Positions 7,129 to 14,957 are shown, numbered from the stretch's first letter. The stretch is 32,538 bases of DNA from a bacterium UBP6_UBA1177 (GCA_002310995.1 DBYV01000043.1:10365-42902), one strand, 5' to 3'. Translations and numbers: made by a program. The notes: generated by a model from the letters alone, not told the origin.

Positions 7129-7932
7129 TTAGTAGCAGTAACCCTGAACACAAGGCATACCGGAGCAGCATTCGCTTACGCCTTCAACACACTGCTGACC
7201 TGCCGGAACACACTGTGCAGCATTGATAACCGTACCTGCCGAGCATCCGCTTGTCGAGGTGCTTGCCTTACAGATGTATTCGCCGGATTTGCAAGCGTAG
7301 CATTTTGCCGGAGGATTTGTTGCACCTGAGTTGAGTGTCGGACAGTTGTCTGTTGTTGTTGAGCAGGCAGCGCTTATGCATTTTGAATCTTCGGGAGAGT
7401 AAACTTCACCCTGAGCGCAAAGTCCGCATGTTGCAGCAGTTGCATTCGCACCGGTAGCGCATTTAAGTTCAGTAAGACCTTTTCCTGCATAGCAGCATCC
7501 TGTCGGGCAGCTTGCTTCACCGCATGCTTTGTTCGAAGCGAAAACGCTCAGACAACGTGCAAGTTTCGTGTTGCATTTTGTGCCTGTAAGTGTGCAGTCT
7601 TCATCTTTGGTGCAGCCTTTAACACATTTTCCGCCAGTAACGCAAATCATGCATGCGCCGCAATCACCGTCAGTTGTGCACTGTTTGCCAAGATTGTCAT
7701 TTGCGCATCCTGCATCCGATGGATCACCTGTATCAGCAACATCTGCATCGGTAGTTGTGTCACCGGTGTCAGTATTTGTGTCTGTATCCGGAACATTTAC
7801 ATCTTCGTCATTAACATCGGAATCTGTTACAGGTTCTGTGTCGTTGTTTTGTGCTACAGGAGTTGGATCATCGCCGCATGAGACAAACATGAAAAGAGCC
7901 GCAAGTAATACTGCAAAAGACATTTTCTTCAT
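7129..7932 (-). CDS. Cys-rich lipoprotein
   Basis: Predicted lipoprotein of 267 aa. The signal peptide has lipobox FMFVSC (Cys 19), then an Asp/Thr linker to about residue 75. The rest is a disulfide-rich domain with more than 25 cysteines in CxxDxDCGxC-, CTxDxDC- and CPTGCC-type spacings, ending in CVEGVSECCSGMPCVQGYCY. That ending resembles small knotted, Dickkopf-like disulfide modules. The function is unknown; such proteins in Myxococcota are usually surface-exposed. The ATG is preceded by GGAGG seven nt upstream. It stands alone between its own promoter (7989-8016) and a weak hairpin. The first residues after the lipidated Cys are GDD, as in other lipoproteins here. Confidence 0.85.
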   Translation of the reverse strand: MKKMSFAVLLAALFMFVSCGDDPTPVAQNNDTEPVTDSDVNDEDVNVPDTDTNTDTGDTTTDADVADTGDPSDAGCANDNLGKQCTTDGDCGACMICVTGGKCVKGCTKDEDCTLTGTKCNTKLARCLSVFASNKACGEASCPTGCCYAGKGLTELKCATGANATAATCGLCAQGEVYSPEDSKCISAACSTTTDNCPTLNSGATNPPAKCYACKSGEYICKASTSTSGCSAGTVINAAQCVPAGQQCVEGVSECCSGMPCVQGYCY

Positions 7933-7988
7933 CTTGAACCTCCAAAAATTATCAAATTAAATGCCAAATTAACTCAAACGCGATAAGT

Positions 7989-8016
7989 ATTCTAATCCAA
8001 AAAAGTTTTTTTTCAA
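7989..8016 (-). promoter_or_regulatory. Promoter of Cys-rich lipoprotein
   Basis: On the minus strand, TTGAAA (8016-8011), 16 nt, TAGAAT (7994-7989). A start near 7982 gives about a 50-nt leader. Nearer the gene, TTGGCATTTAATTTGA has the GG of a -24 element but GA instead of GC at -12, so I did not call it sigma-54. Confidence 0.5.
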
Positions 8017-8064
8017 CAAAAAAATGCAAGAAAGAATATTGTTCCGGCCGACGAAATTCTAAAC

Positions 8065-8092
8065 TTGAATTTTTCTCAGATTTAAAGATGAT
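8065..8092 (+). promoter_or_regulatory. Weak candidate promoter of the collagen-like gene pair
   Basis: TTGAAT (8065-8070), 16 nt, GATGAT (8087-8092). The -10 matches only 4 of 6 consensus bases. No better site was seen in the 200-nt divergent region. Confidence 0.3.
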
Positions 8093-8134
8093 AACGCGTT
8101 CGTTGTTTTTGGTTATTTATTATAAGGAGCGATC

Positions 8135-9265
8135 ATGAAAAAATCAGCTTTTATTATTTTTTTAAGTTTTTTGTTTACGGCGTTTCTTTCTGCGGAGGAT
8201 ATAATCATCAATCTTTCTGAAGAAGATCCCGGCCTGAATTGTGAAAACGGCGGAACCAGGATTGATGCCATTCTTGATAAGAACGGAAACGGTACTTTTG
8301 ATGAAGGGGATGAGCTCAAGGGCACACAGTATGCCTGCAACGGAACAGACGGTTCGGCGCCGGCGATTTCAGTAACTGATGCCGGTGAAAACTGCGGTGC
8401 GGCAGGCGGAGTAAAAATCACTGTCGGTACCGATGAAAGCTATGTCTGCAACGGTGCGGCCGGAACAAACGGCAAAAACGCTGTTTCAAGAACTTCTGAA
8501 GAGCTGCCGGGTTCTAACTGCGAATACGGCGGAATAAAAATCGAGGTAGGAATCGACAACAACGGCAACGGCACTCTCGAAGACGGCGAGGTTCTCCCGC
8601 AGCAGACAAAATATGCCTGCAACGGTGCAGACGGCGACAACGGTGCCGATGCACTTGTCAAAGTTTCCGACGAGCCTAAAGGCGACAACTGCAAGAACAA
8701 TGACGGCATAAAAATCGAAATCGGTATCGATACGGACGGCGACGGCGAACTTGATGAAAACGAAGTAACAGATAAAAAGTATGTCTGCGGCGGTAAAAAC
8801 GGTGCTCAGGGCGAGCAGGGCGACAAAGGCGATCAGGGCGAACCAGGTGTCAACGGTACTGACGGCAAAGACGGGGCTCAGGGCGAAAAAGGAGAGACCG
8901 GTCCGCAGGGTGCTCAAGGTGCCCAGGGCGAGCAGGGCGAAGCCGGCGAAAACGGTAAAAACGGTTCAACTTCGCTTGTTTCAGTCGTTGACGAGCCGAA
9001 AGGCGAAAACTGTGTTTCGGGCGGCAAAAAAATCGTAGTCGGACTCGATGCTAACGGCAACGGCGCGCTTGATGAAGACGAGATCGATCCAGAAAGTGTT
9101 TACTATGTCTGCAACGGGCGTGATGCCGAAGAAGCAGGGCTGACTTCATCATCGACAGGCTGTTCCCTGAATGCTGTTGACGAAACCGAAGATGCGGTTT
9201 TGGCTCTTTTTGCATTGATTTCAGCTTTGTGTGCTTTCGCGGCAATGAAGTTCGTACGCGGTTAG
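8135..9265 (+). CDS. Collagen-like surface protein with MYXO-CTERM-like tail
   Basis: Exported protein of 376 aa with a Sec signal peptide (to about residue 20, SAEDI). Repeats of about 48 aa follow the scheme CxxGGxKIxxGxDxNGNGxLDxxE...YxCNG, like the DUF7151-type unit. Four have EF-hand-like acidic loops (DKNGNGTFDEGD, DNNGNGTLEDGE, DTDGDGELDENE, DANGNGALDEDE); the second unit (about 78-107) has lost its loop. Between units four and five lies a collagen-like block of about 55 residues of Gly-X-Y triplets (GEQGDKGDQGEPG...). The C-terminus is tripartite: STGCSLN, a hydrophobic helix (AVLALFALISALCAFAAM) and KFVRG. AGGAG lies six nt before the ATG. A paralogue follows 9 nt downstream. Likely an adhesin or coat component; ligand unknown. 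Confidence 0.85.
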   Translation: MKKSAFIIFLSFLFTAFLSAEDIIINLSEEDPGLNCENGGTRIDAILDKNGNGTFDEGDELKGTQYACNGTDGSAPAISVTDAGENCGAAGGVKITVGTDESYVCNGAAGTNGKNAVSRTSEELPGSNCEYGGIKIEVGIDNNGNGTLEDGEVLPQQTKYACNGADGDNGADALVKVSDEPKGDNCKNNDGIKIEIGIDTDGDGELDENEVTDKKYVCGGKNGAQGEQGDKGDQGEPGVNGTDGKDGAQGEKGETGPQGAQGAQGEQGEAGENGKNGSTSLVSVVDEPKGENCVSGGKKIVVGLDANGNGALDEDEIDPESVYYVCNGRDAEEAGLTSSSTGCSLNAVDETEDAVLALFALISALCAFAAMKFVRG

Positions 9266-9274
9266 GAGGCGGCT

Positions 9275-10234
9275 ATGAAAAAAATAATTCCGCTGTTTTT
9301 ACTCTTTGCTTTTCTGCCACTTGCGGCAGATGAGACAATCTATACCGTCAAGCTCTTACCGGGTGACACTCACTGTAATAACGGAGGAGCGGCGGTTTTC
9401 ACAGGTGAGGATCTCAATTCCGACGGCAAGCTTGAAGAAGGTGTTGACGCCATAACGTCCAGTACCTACATCTGCAACGGTGACAACGGCTGCAAGCTTA
9501 TTGCTTCTGTCGGAGTTCCCACGACTTCCTATCCGCAGTGCTATCCGAACAACGGCGTTTCGATAAAAAGCGGTGTGGACTGTAATTTAAACGGAGAGAT
9601 TGATGACGGCAAGGAAACCGAGATAATTCTTTGTTACGGTGCAAAAGGGGCTGACGGTACAAACGGTACTGCATCGATTGCAGTTGCGGATGCAGCTGAA
9701 GGAAGTAACGGATCTGACGGCAAAGCTTCCGAATTTGTCGTTACTGAAGAACCTGCCGGAGAAAACTGCGCTGAGGGCGGTTTGAAAGTCGAGACACGTT
9801 TCGATTCTGACGGAAGCGGAATAGTCGAAGATTCGGAAGTTTCGGTAAAATATGTCTGCAACGGCGAAAGACCTCAGGGAAGTAAGGGCGAACAAGGCGA
9901 TCAGGGAATTGCCGGAATGGACGGTAAAGACGGTGCTGACGGTGCAAAAGGCGAGCGCGGCGACAAAGGCGAACCGGGCGAACCGGGTGTTGCCGGTGAA
10001 AAGGGAGAAGCTGGCTCGGACGGTTTTGATTCGCTTGTCAGCGTAATTGATGAACCTGCTGGTAACAACTGTGAAGACGGCGGTAAAAAGTTCATGAGCG
10101 GTGTTGACAGTGACAGAAACGGCATACTTGATGAAAGCGAAGTCAAAAACAGCTACTATATCTGCAACGGCGAAGATGCGGAAGAAGCAAGCGAACAGGC
10201 GGTAAGTTCAGGTTGTTCTCTTACAGTTTTCTAA
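9275..10234 (+). CDS. Collagen-like surface protein with short GCS tail
   Basis: Tandem paralogue of the preceding gene, 319 aa. The signal peptide ends near residue 18 (PLAADE). Four repeat units with the CxxGG...YxCNG pattern follow; units three and four have clear acidic loops (DSDGSGIVEDSE, DSDRNGILDESE) and the first two are more divergent. A Gly-X-Y block of about 48 residues (GEQGDQGIAGMDGKDG...) sits before the last unit. The tail ends abruptly as AVSSGCSLTVF, with the same GCSL core as its neighbour but no transmembrane helix and no basic end. TAA and TAG follow directly and nothing hydrophobic is encoded beyond, so it is not a simple truncation. It starts at an ATG 9 nt after the previous stop, behind GGAGG. 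Confidence 0.85.
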   Translation: MKKIIPLFLLFAFLPLAADETIYTVKLLPGDTHCNNGGAAVFTGEDLNSDGKLEEGVDAITSSTYICNGDNGCKLIASVGVPTTSYPQCYPNNGVSIKSGVDCNLNGEIDDGKETEIILCYGAKGADGTNGTASIAVADAAEGSNGSDGKASEFVVTEEPAGENCAEGGLKVETRFDSDGSGIVEDSEVSVKYVCNGERPQGSKGEQGDQGIAGMDGKDGADGAKGERGDKGEPGEPGVAGEKGEAGSDGFDSLVSVIDEPAGNNCEDGGKKFMSGVDSDRNGILDESEVKNSYYICNGEDAEEASEQAVSSGCSLTVF

Positions 10235-10289
10235 TAGAATCCTGACAATTTTCCTCAGATATTCAAAATAATCAGTTCAAAAGCAAAGG

Positions 10290-10475
10290 ATAAAAAAAAT
10301 GCCCCCGAAGGGGCGTCAAGATCAAAACACGATAAAGACTGTTCTGGGAAAGAACTTCGGAGGTGAAGCCTTCCGGCATTTGAAAAAAAATTGTAGTGTT
10401 GGTGTAGATTTAATTTTTTTTTATATGTGTTGACCTGAGATGAACAGTCGTTATCACTTGAGAAAGATCAAATAC
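10290..10475 (-). ncRNA. Candidate small RNA, about 185 nt
   Basis: Inferred from a sigma-54-like promoter (predicted start near 10475) and a strong intrinsic terminator on the same strand, with no reading frame of quality between them. The transcript would contain a CACCUCC segment (about 10370) that could pair with GGAGG ribosome sites, and GTTCT/AGAAC and GGAGG/CCTTCC pairings give local structure. It lies downstream of the PNGase-like gene, so the terminator could serve that gene instead. Confidence 0.35.
10291..10314 (-). terminator. Intrinsic terminator
   Basis: On the minus strand, GCCCC-TTCG-GGGGC (10314-10301) is followed by A and eight T (10299-10292). A 5-bp all-GC stem with a stable TTCG loop and a full T-run makes this the clearest terminator in the window. 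It would end transcripts from the gene at 10613-12262 or the candidate small RNA. Confidence 0.85.
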
Positions 10476-10483
10476 ACTCGTCC

Positions 10484-10503
10484 CAAGCAAAAAGTGTGCC
10501 TTA
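10484..10503 (-). promoter_or_regulatory. Sigma-54-like -24/-12 promoter
   Basis: The minus strand reads TAAGGCACACTTTTTGCTTG. GG and GC are separated by exactly 10 nt, fitting the consensus TGGCAC-N5-TTGC closely. It matches 17 of 20 bases of the site at 14938-14957. No protein gene lies downstream before the terminator. Confidence 0.5.
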
Positions 10504-10587
10504 TACTTTTTGTGGAAAAACAGATGTTTATAATGCTTAAAACCGATGCAAAATGTTAAGTGAGAAGTGTAAAAGGAAGTGGTGTAA

Positions 10588-10607
10588 ACATTGATTTACA
10601 TCAATGT
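10588..10607. promoter_or_regulatory. FNR/CRP-type palindrome
   Basis: ACATTGA-TTTACA-TCAATGT is a 7-nt perfect inverted repeat whose core TTGATTTACATCAA fits the FNR box TTGAT-N4-ATCAA exactly. It lies 5 nt beyond the stop of the minus-strand gene and about 122 nt upstream of the predicted sigma-54 start at 10475, a usual distance for an activator site. It could instead fold as a weak AU-rich hairpin. Confidence 0.4.
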
Positions 10608-10612
10608 AAGTT

Positions 10613-12262
10613 TTATTTATAAAGTGCCAGATGACTCGAAAGGTATATTTCGGCTCTGTAGCCGTTTTCGTTCGTAACTACCGGAATGTAGATTTCTCCG
10701 TTAAGGTATGCTGCGTATGAAAAAATATTTTCGCCGCTTGTAAGAGCTTCTGAAATGTCGGCTTCAAGAAGCGTGACATTTTTACCCGGGCACCAGCCTG
10801 CTCGACCGTAAGGCCATGTTCCGTATTGGTTGGGAACAACGCCGTTAACAACTTCTTCGAAGCAGCCGTCAGGAGTTCCGGCCTTGTTGAAGCGGATTTT
10901 GAAATCGGTCCCGTTGACTGTGAAAACCGATTCAAAACTACAGAATTCGGCACAGTTGGCCTCTTCCGAAGCATTTCCGTGACCTGTAATATAGGCGAAA
11001 ATCTTAGCTTTTTTGATATTATCCGATATTTCGATTTTTATTGGTTCAAAGTGCGAGTTGTAGTTTTCGTCAAACTGTTCTCGCTGGTTGAAAAGCGGAA
11101 CTAGAGTGTTTTTTGCGGAATCTGTTTTGTTTATAAAAATAAAATCGAGATTATTGACGTAATAGTCGCCGTCAACTGTAAACCTGAATTTATATTTGCC
11201 CTCTTTATCAAAAAGCGGTTTCAGCGGTGTGATGTCTGTCAGCCATTTTCCGCTTCTGCCGTATGTAGTTATCCACCGGCCGATTTCCGTTTCGCATTTT
11301 TCACCGTTTTCATCGCAGAGAAAAAGTCTTTCCAGTCTGTCCCATTCGCAACTTTTCGGTGTGTCGCAGATCTGTTCAAGCATAATATAAAGTTCGCCGT
11401 TTTCGGAAAGTCCGTTGAAATCAACTTCAAAATCGATGTTTTTTGTCCATCCTTCTTCTTCAAAAGGAACGTTGTCGAGTCCTTTGAAAATCTTGGATTT
11501 GTCAGAAATTTCTTTTATGAAGTCGGACATTTTCTTTTCATAATCGTAATATTCAGCTTCTTTGTAGATATCATCAAGTCCGGACATTGATCCGCCTTGT
11601 CTGATTCTACGCTCCCTGTCAATACCGAAAAAGAAAGCTGAGTTGTTTTTCAGCAGTTCGGCGATCCATGGATCGGTTTTTGAAGCTGGTTTGGTCACAA
11701 CATGCATCTTCTTTAAAATATTAGAGTTTCCTGTGATATCGTAAGCATCTTGGATGGAACCTTTAATGCTATTGATTTTTTCTTCGACGATATCGGTTTT
11801 GTCGCTGTCAACAATGAAGAAAAAGTGGATGTTGTCAGGTGCTTTGTCGAAAAGATTATAGAGCTGTGTCTGCCAGATTTTTGTGCTTGTCATGTTCATG
11901 GCGCGGTAGAAAAACAAGATGTAGTTTTCATCTTTTGAATAATTTTCAGCGAAATTCCAATCTCCCGAATCAAGCGGCAGAGTGAAGTCGCAGGCATAGT
12001 CTCCGAAAGATGTTCCGCACTCCAGATCTTCAAAATCGGGGCTTTTTGCTCTTTCATCATGGTCGTCAGCCGGTTCTTCGTCCTGAACTATTTCATTGTC
12101 AGACTCTTCTTCATCTGAAACTTCCGAGTCGTTTATGGCATCGCTGTCAGAATAATTGTCATTGTCGCCGGTTGTTTCATCTTCGTTTTTTTTGCTGTCC
12201 GAACATGCTGCCAGCATGAACAGTAGCGCGAAAACGATAAGACAGGATTGTTTGAACTTCAT
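10613..12262 (-). CDS. PNGase F-like peptide-N-glycosidase lipoprotein
   Basis: Lipoprotein of 549 aa. The lipobox is FMLAAC (Cys 20), followed by SDSKKNEDE and an acidic linker to about residue 75. Residues 80-255 resemble a thioredoxin-like fold (YILFFYRAMNMTSTKIWQTQ, FFFIVDSD) without a CxxC motif. Residues 275-549 match the two jelly-roll domains of PNGase F: SCEWDR, EIGRWITTYGR, then ITGHG, NCAEFC and GTW..GRAGWCPG. PNGase F removes N-glycans by cleaving the Asn amide. Its key residues Asp60 and Glu206 (numbering from memory) align with Asp308 and Glu439; a counterpart of Glu118 is not evident. It lies 45 nt downstream of the subtilase gene, probably co-transcribed. Likely acts on glycoproteins outside the cell. 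Confidence 0.85.
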   Translation of the reverse strand: MKFKQSCLIVFALLFMLAACSDSKKNEDETTGDNDNYSDSDAINDSEVSDEEESDNEIVQDEEPADDHDERAKSPDFEDLECGTSFGDYACDFTLPLDSGDWNFAENYSKDENYILFFYRAMNMTSTKIWQTQLYNLFDKAPDNIHFFFIVDSDKTDIVEEKINSIKGSIQDAYDITGNSNILKKMHVVTKPASKTDPWIAELLKNNSAFFFGIDRERRIRQGGSMSGLDDIYKEAEYYDYEKKMSDFIKEISDKSKIFKGLDNVPFEEEGWTKNIDFEVDFNGLSENGELYIMLEQICDTPKSCEWDRLERLFLCDENGEKCETEIGRWITTYGRSGKWLTDITPLKPLFDKEGKYKFRFTVDGDYYVNNLDFIFINKTDSAKNTLVPLFNQREQFDENYNSHFEPIKIEISDNIKKAKIFAYITGHGNASEEANCAEFCSFESVFTVNGTDFKIRFNKAGTPDGCFEEVVNGVVPNQYGTWPYGRAGWCPGKNVTLLEADISEALTSGENIFSYAAYLNGEIYIPVVTNENGYRAEIYLSSHLALYK

Positions 12263-12307
12263 TTTTTACCTCGTATGTTGTTGAATCTTAAAAGAAAATT
12301 GCCAAAC

Positions 12308-14896
12308 TTAGAAAAGTGTTACCGAGCATCCTGATGATGAAGACTTTAATGACGAACTACTACCTTCCTTCATGCAGTATTTCGAGCAGCCGTCGCCGTC
12401 GATTCTGTTGCCGTCGTCGCACTGTTCACCGTCATCGAGGAAACCATTGCCGCAGTTGACTTTGTTGTCGTCGTTGCCGGAATTTTCGTTGTTGCCGGAC
12501 TCACCGTTGCCGCCGGAGTTGCCTCCGCCGTAGCAGCCTGACTTGTCCCAGCTGAGGCAGTCTTTCGCGCATTTTGCCGTTCCGTTTTCAGGTGCGCCTG
12601 CAAGCTGTTTGCACGGAATCGAATCTCCGTCGCAGATTTCTCCGTTGTCAATATTATGGTTGCCGCAAAGGTTTCCGCTTCCGCCGGAGCATGTTGATGT
12701 ATCGTATCCTGAGCATGATGTGTTGCACTGAGCGTATCCGTCTGTGAAGTTGCTGTCAATGGATTTGCAGGTTTTCATGTCTCCGTCACATTTTTCACCT
12801 TCTTCCTTGATGTCGTTTCCGCAGTTTGCAACGGTTTCGGTTCCTTTAGGAAGGATTTTATTGGAAATACATGCATATCCGGAACGGACAGTGTTGTAAT
12901 TGCATTTTGCTATGCATTTGCCCTGATAACATTCGACTTTATTTGTTCCGTTGTAGCAATCTGAGTTTTTGGTGCACTCAGCCGAACAGTATCCGTCGGT
13001 CCAGCCTTCGTCGGTGATGCACATCGGAGTTGCGGCTGTGTTGATGCAGTCATCAGCCTCACTGCAAGCAGATCCTGCACGTCCTTGTCCACCCTCGGTG
13101 CAGTCGTCGTCAACAGTGCCGCTGCAGTCATCGTCTCTGCCGTTGTATTCTCCGAAGCAGCCGTCTATTTTAGCTGTTGAGATACATGCGCCGCATGTTC
13201 CGTTTTTAGCTCCGACAAGCATCGCGTTCGCATCGACGACACCGAAGCCGAAGCATGGTGAATGTTCAGCAGATCCCCCTGCAATCCACTCGTCAGACTG
13301 TGTCGTCCAGGAACCTTCGCTACACGTTTTTGTCGTTTTATACGCGGATGATTTGATGCAGTTCATTGCACCGGAGAAGCTGAGATCGGAAGCGCCTGCG
13401 AGCATAAGAGCGACAGCACCGGCCGCGACAGGTGTCGCCGCGCTGGTCCCGCTGAACCCGCTTGTGTAGTCACCGTTACTGTCAAGGCTTCCTAGACAGT
13501 TATAGGCCGAACATGCATATCCGTAGTTGTTGCCCTGAATATCGGTTGTCGATGCACCAGCACCGGCGCTGATGTCGACCTCGGCACCGTAGTTCGAGTA
13601 GCTTTCCATGCTGCCGTTACTGCCGAGAGCGCTGACTGTCAGCATATTGTTGTCTTTCAAAAAAGCCTGATTTGAAGTCGGGCAGTGCGAGTTCCCAGCT
13701 GCCCACAAAAAGATTGTTCCTTTGCCGTTACGGCCGTTCGCGATGCCGTAGTTTATTCCCTGCGAGCTGCTGTTGTCCGCCGGACAGGTTTGGCATGCGC
13801 CGGTATAAGGGTTGGCATCCTGACAGCCCCAGCTGTTGCTTACAACCCACGCACCATTATCAACTGCGTGTTTGATGGCTTTATAGGTATCACCGGCCTG
13901 CTGTGTCGAAAGGAACCTGATCGGGATGATCGGGCAGCCCCAGCATGTTCCGGCAACACCGATACCGTTGTTGGTTTTTGCCGCCGCAAGACCTGCACAG
14001 GCGGTTCCGTGCGGAACCGATTCGTGGTCGTCCTGGCTCGTTGCAGGACCGCCGCCGGTGTTTCCGACGACATCAAGACCGAGGCTCGTAAGAACGTTCA
14101 GGTCCGGGTGGGTCAGATCGACGCCGCTGTCGATGATGGCGATCCTGACGTCATCCCTTCCCTCGGCTGTTTCAGTCTCCCATGCTGCCGGAGAGTTGAT
14201 CTGCGGAAGATGCCACTGATTCGAAAAATACGGGTCGTTCGGCGTTACCTTTCTCTCTTTATAATACCAGGGCCAGTTAGGCTGAGCCCAGTGGACGAGA
14301 CCGCGCTCGAAAAGTGTATTCGCGAAAGCAAACGGATCTACGCCGACAGGAAGTTCAACCGAATAAAAGTTATCGTCAATAACCTCGACGACCTTCAGAT
14401 TAAACTTGTCCATGATTTGGTACTGTTCCTCAACAGAAGTTGATTCATAGAAATGAATTCTCATTGTTCCGTCGAGAACAATCAGGTGATCCGGAGCGTA
14501 GTAGGTCAAAACCGGCCATGCTGCAACATGTTTCTCAGCGAGAAGATTTCTGACCTGCATCCAGTTCTTTCTGTCTGACTGGTCAAGGGCAATTCTGAAA
14601 GCTCTGTAATTATCGTTGTCGTAGGTGACTTCGCCGAGCATATCGGAAATTCTGATGCCGTTGAACTCAATAGAATCAAGCGTTTTAAGGTTTACATTGT
14701 GCGGAATTGCAATCTGATCATAAAGCTGCAGTAAAAACTGTGGTCCCAGAGTCATGTGGTAATAAAACGTGTCATAAAGTCTGCCGTCCTCTCTTTCGAC
14801 AAGTTTCCCGAGGACTGGGCGTTCTTGTTCAGCAAAAAGAACTGAAAACAAAGAGAAAAACAAAATAAGAGTGAGTGTTTTCCTGAGAGCAGGCAT
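12308..14896 (-). CDS. Subtilisin-like serine protease with Cys-rich repeats and GCSVTLF tail
   Basis: Secreted S8 peptidase, 862 aa. After a signal peptide (to about 22, VLFAEQ) and a pro-region (about 25-225, ending in VHWAQPNWPWYY, fervidolysin-like), the catalytic domain spans about 225-565. It has Asp256 (IIDSGVD), His296 (HGTACAG), oxyanion Asn402 (AAGNS) and Ser485 (GFSGTSAATP), all intact. The C-terminal 290 residues hold Cys-rich modules: CxxADDC types, CGN..I..GE.CDG twice, and one myxococcus-type repeat CGNGFLDDGEQCDDGN..DGDGCSKYC. A Ser-rich stretch ends in SSSGCSVTLF. Start chosen at 14896, behind GGAGG; a longer frame to 14944 begins upstream of the predicted transcript start. 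The PNGase-like gene follows. Confidence 0.92.
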   Translation of the reverse strand: MPALRKTLTLILFFSLFSVLFAEQERPVLGKLVEREDGRLYDTFYYHMTLGPQFLLQLYDQIAIPHNVNLKTLDSIEFNGIRISDMLGEVTYDNDNYRAFRIALDQSDRKNWMQVRNLLAEKHVAAWPVLTYYAPDHLIVLDGTMRIHFYESTSVEEQYQIMDKFNLKVVEVIDDNFYSVELPVGVDPFAFANTLFERGLVHWAQPNWPWYYKERKVTPNDPYFSNQWHLPQINSPAAWETETAEGRDDVRIAIIDSGVDLTHPDLNVLTSLGLDVVGNTGGGPATSQDDHESVPHGTACAGLAAAKTNNGIGVAGTCWGCPIIPIRFLSTQQAGDTYKAIKHAVDNGAWVVSNSWGCQDANPYTGACQTCPADNSSSQGINYGIANGRNGKGTIFLWAAGNSHCPTSNQAFLKDNNMLTVSALGSNGSMESYSNYGAEVDISAGAGASTTDIQGNNYGYACSAYNCLGSLDSNGDYTSGFSGTSAATPVAAGAVALMLAGASDLSFSGAMNCIKSSAYKTTKTCSEGSWTTQSDEWIAGGSAEHSPCFGFGVVDANAMLVGAKNGTCGACISTAKIDGCFGEYNGRDDDCSGTVDDDCTEGGQGRAGSACSEADDCINTAATPMCITDEGWTDGYCSAECTKNSDCYNGTNKVECYQGKCIAKCNYNTVRSGYACISNKILPKGTETVANCGNDIKEEGEKCDGDMKTCKSIDSNFTDGYAQCNTSCSGYDTSTCSGGSGNLCGNHNIDNGEICDGDSIPCKQLAGAPENGTAKCAKDCLSWDKSGCYGGGNSGGNGESGNNENSGNDDNKVNCGNGFLDDGEQCDDGNRIDGDGCSKYCMKEGSSSSLKSSSSGCSVTLF

Positions 14897-14937
14897 TTTT
14901 TCCTCCAAAAATATCAAAAACACAAAAACTAAAAATA

Positions 14938-14957
14938 CAAGCAAAAATAATGCCTTA
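14938..14957 (-). promoter_or_regulatory. Sigma-54-like promoter of the subtilase gene
   Basis: The minus strand reads TAAGGCATTATTTTTGCTTG with GG-N10-GC spacing. Predicted start near 14929 leaves a 33-nt leader containing GGAGG. A TTGACA about 10 nt upstream with TATTTT 15 nt after it is a possible overlapping sigma-70 reading. Confidence 0.5.

Larger units (their letters stand above)
10235..10612. other. 378-nt intergenic region between convergent genes
   Basis: No convincing gene is seen. It holds a strong minus-strand terminator (10291-10314), a sigma-54-like minus-strand promoter (10484-10503) and a perfect palindrome (10588-10607), listed separately. A 36-codon frame on the minus strand runs through the terminator hairpin and lacks a ribosome site, so it is not called. 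Confidence 0.7.

Noticed and set aside
7962..7977. Sigma-54 site before the Cys-rich lipoprotein
   Set aside because: TTGGCATTTAATTTGA has GA in place of the required GC at -12, and a better sigma-70 site lies upstream.
8810..8970. Collagen-coding region as a CRISPR or DNA repeat array
   Set aside because: The periodicity is the Gly codon every 9 nt; there is no fixed repeat and spacer structure.
10205..10260. Short GCS tail as a frameshifted or truncated membrane tail
   Set aside because: No hydrophobic stretch is encoded downstream in any frame, and two other genes end the same way.
10246..10363. 36-codon minus-strand frame in the intergenic region
   Set aside because: It reads through the terminator hairpin and T-run and has no ribosome-binding site.
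13685..14443. 252-codon plus-strand frame
   Set aside because: It lies wholly opposite the subtilase catalytic domain, whose motifs are intact. No ribosome site or recognisable domain.
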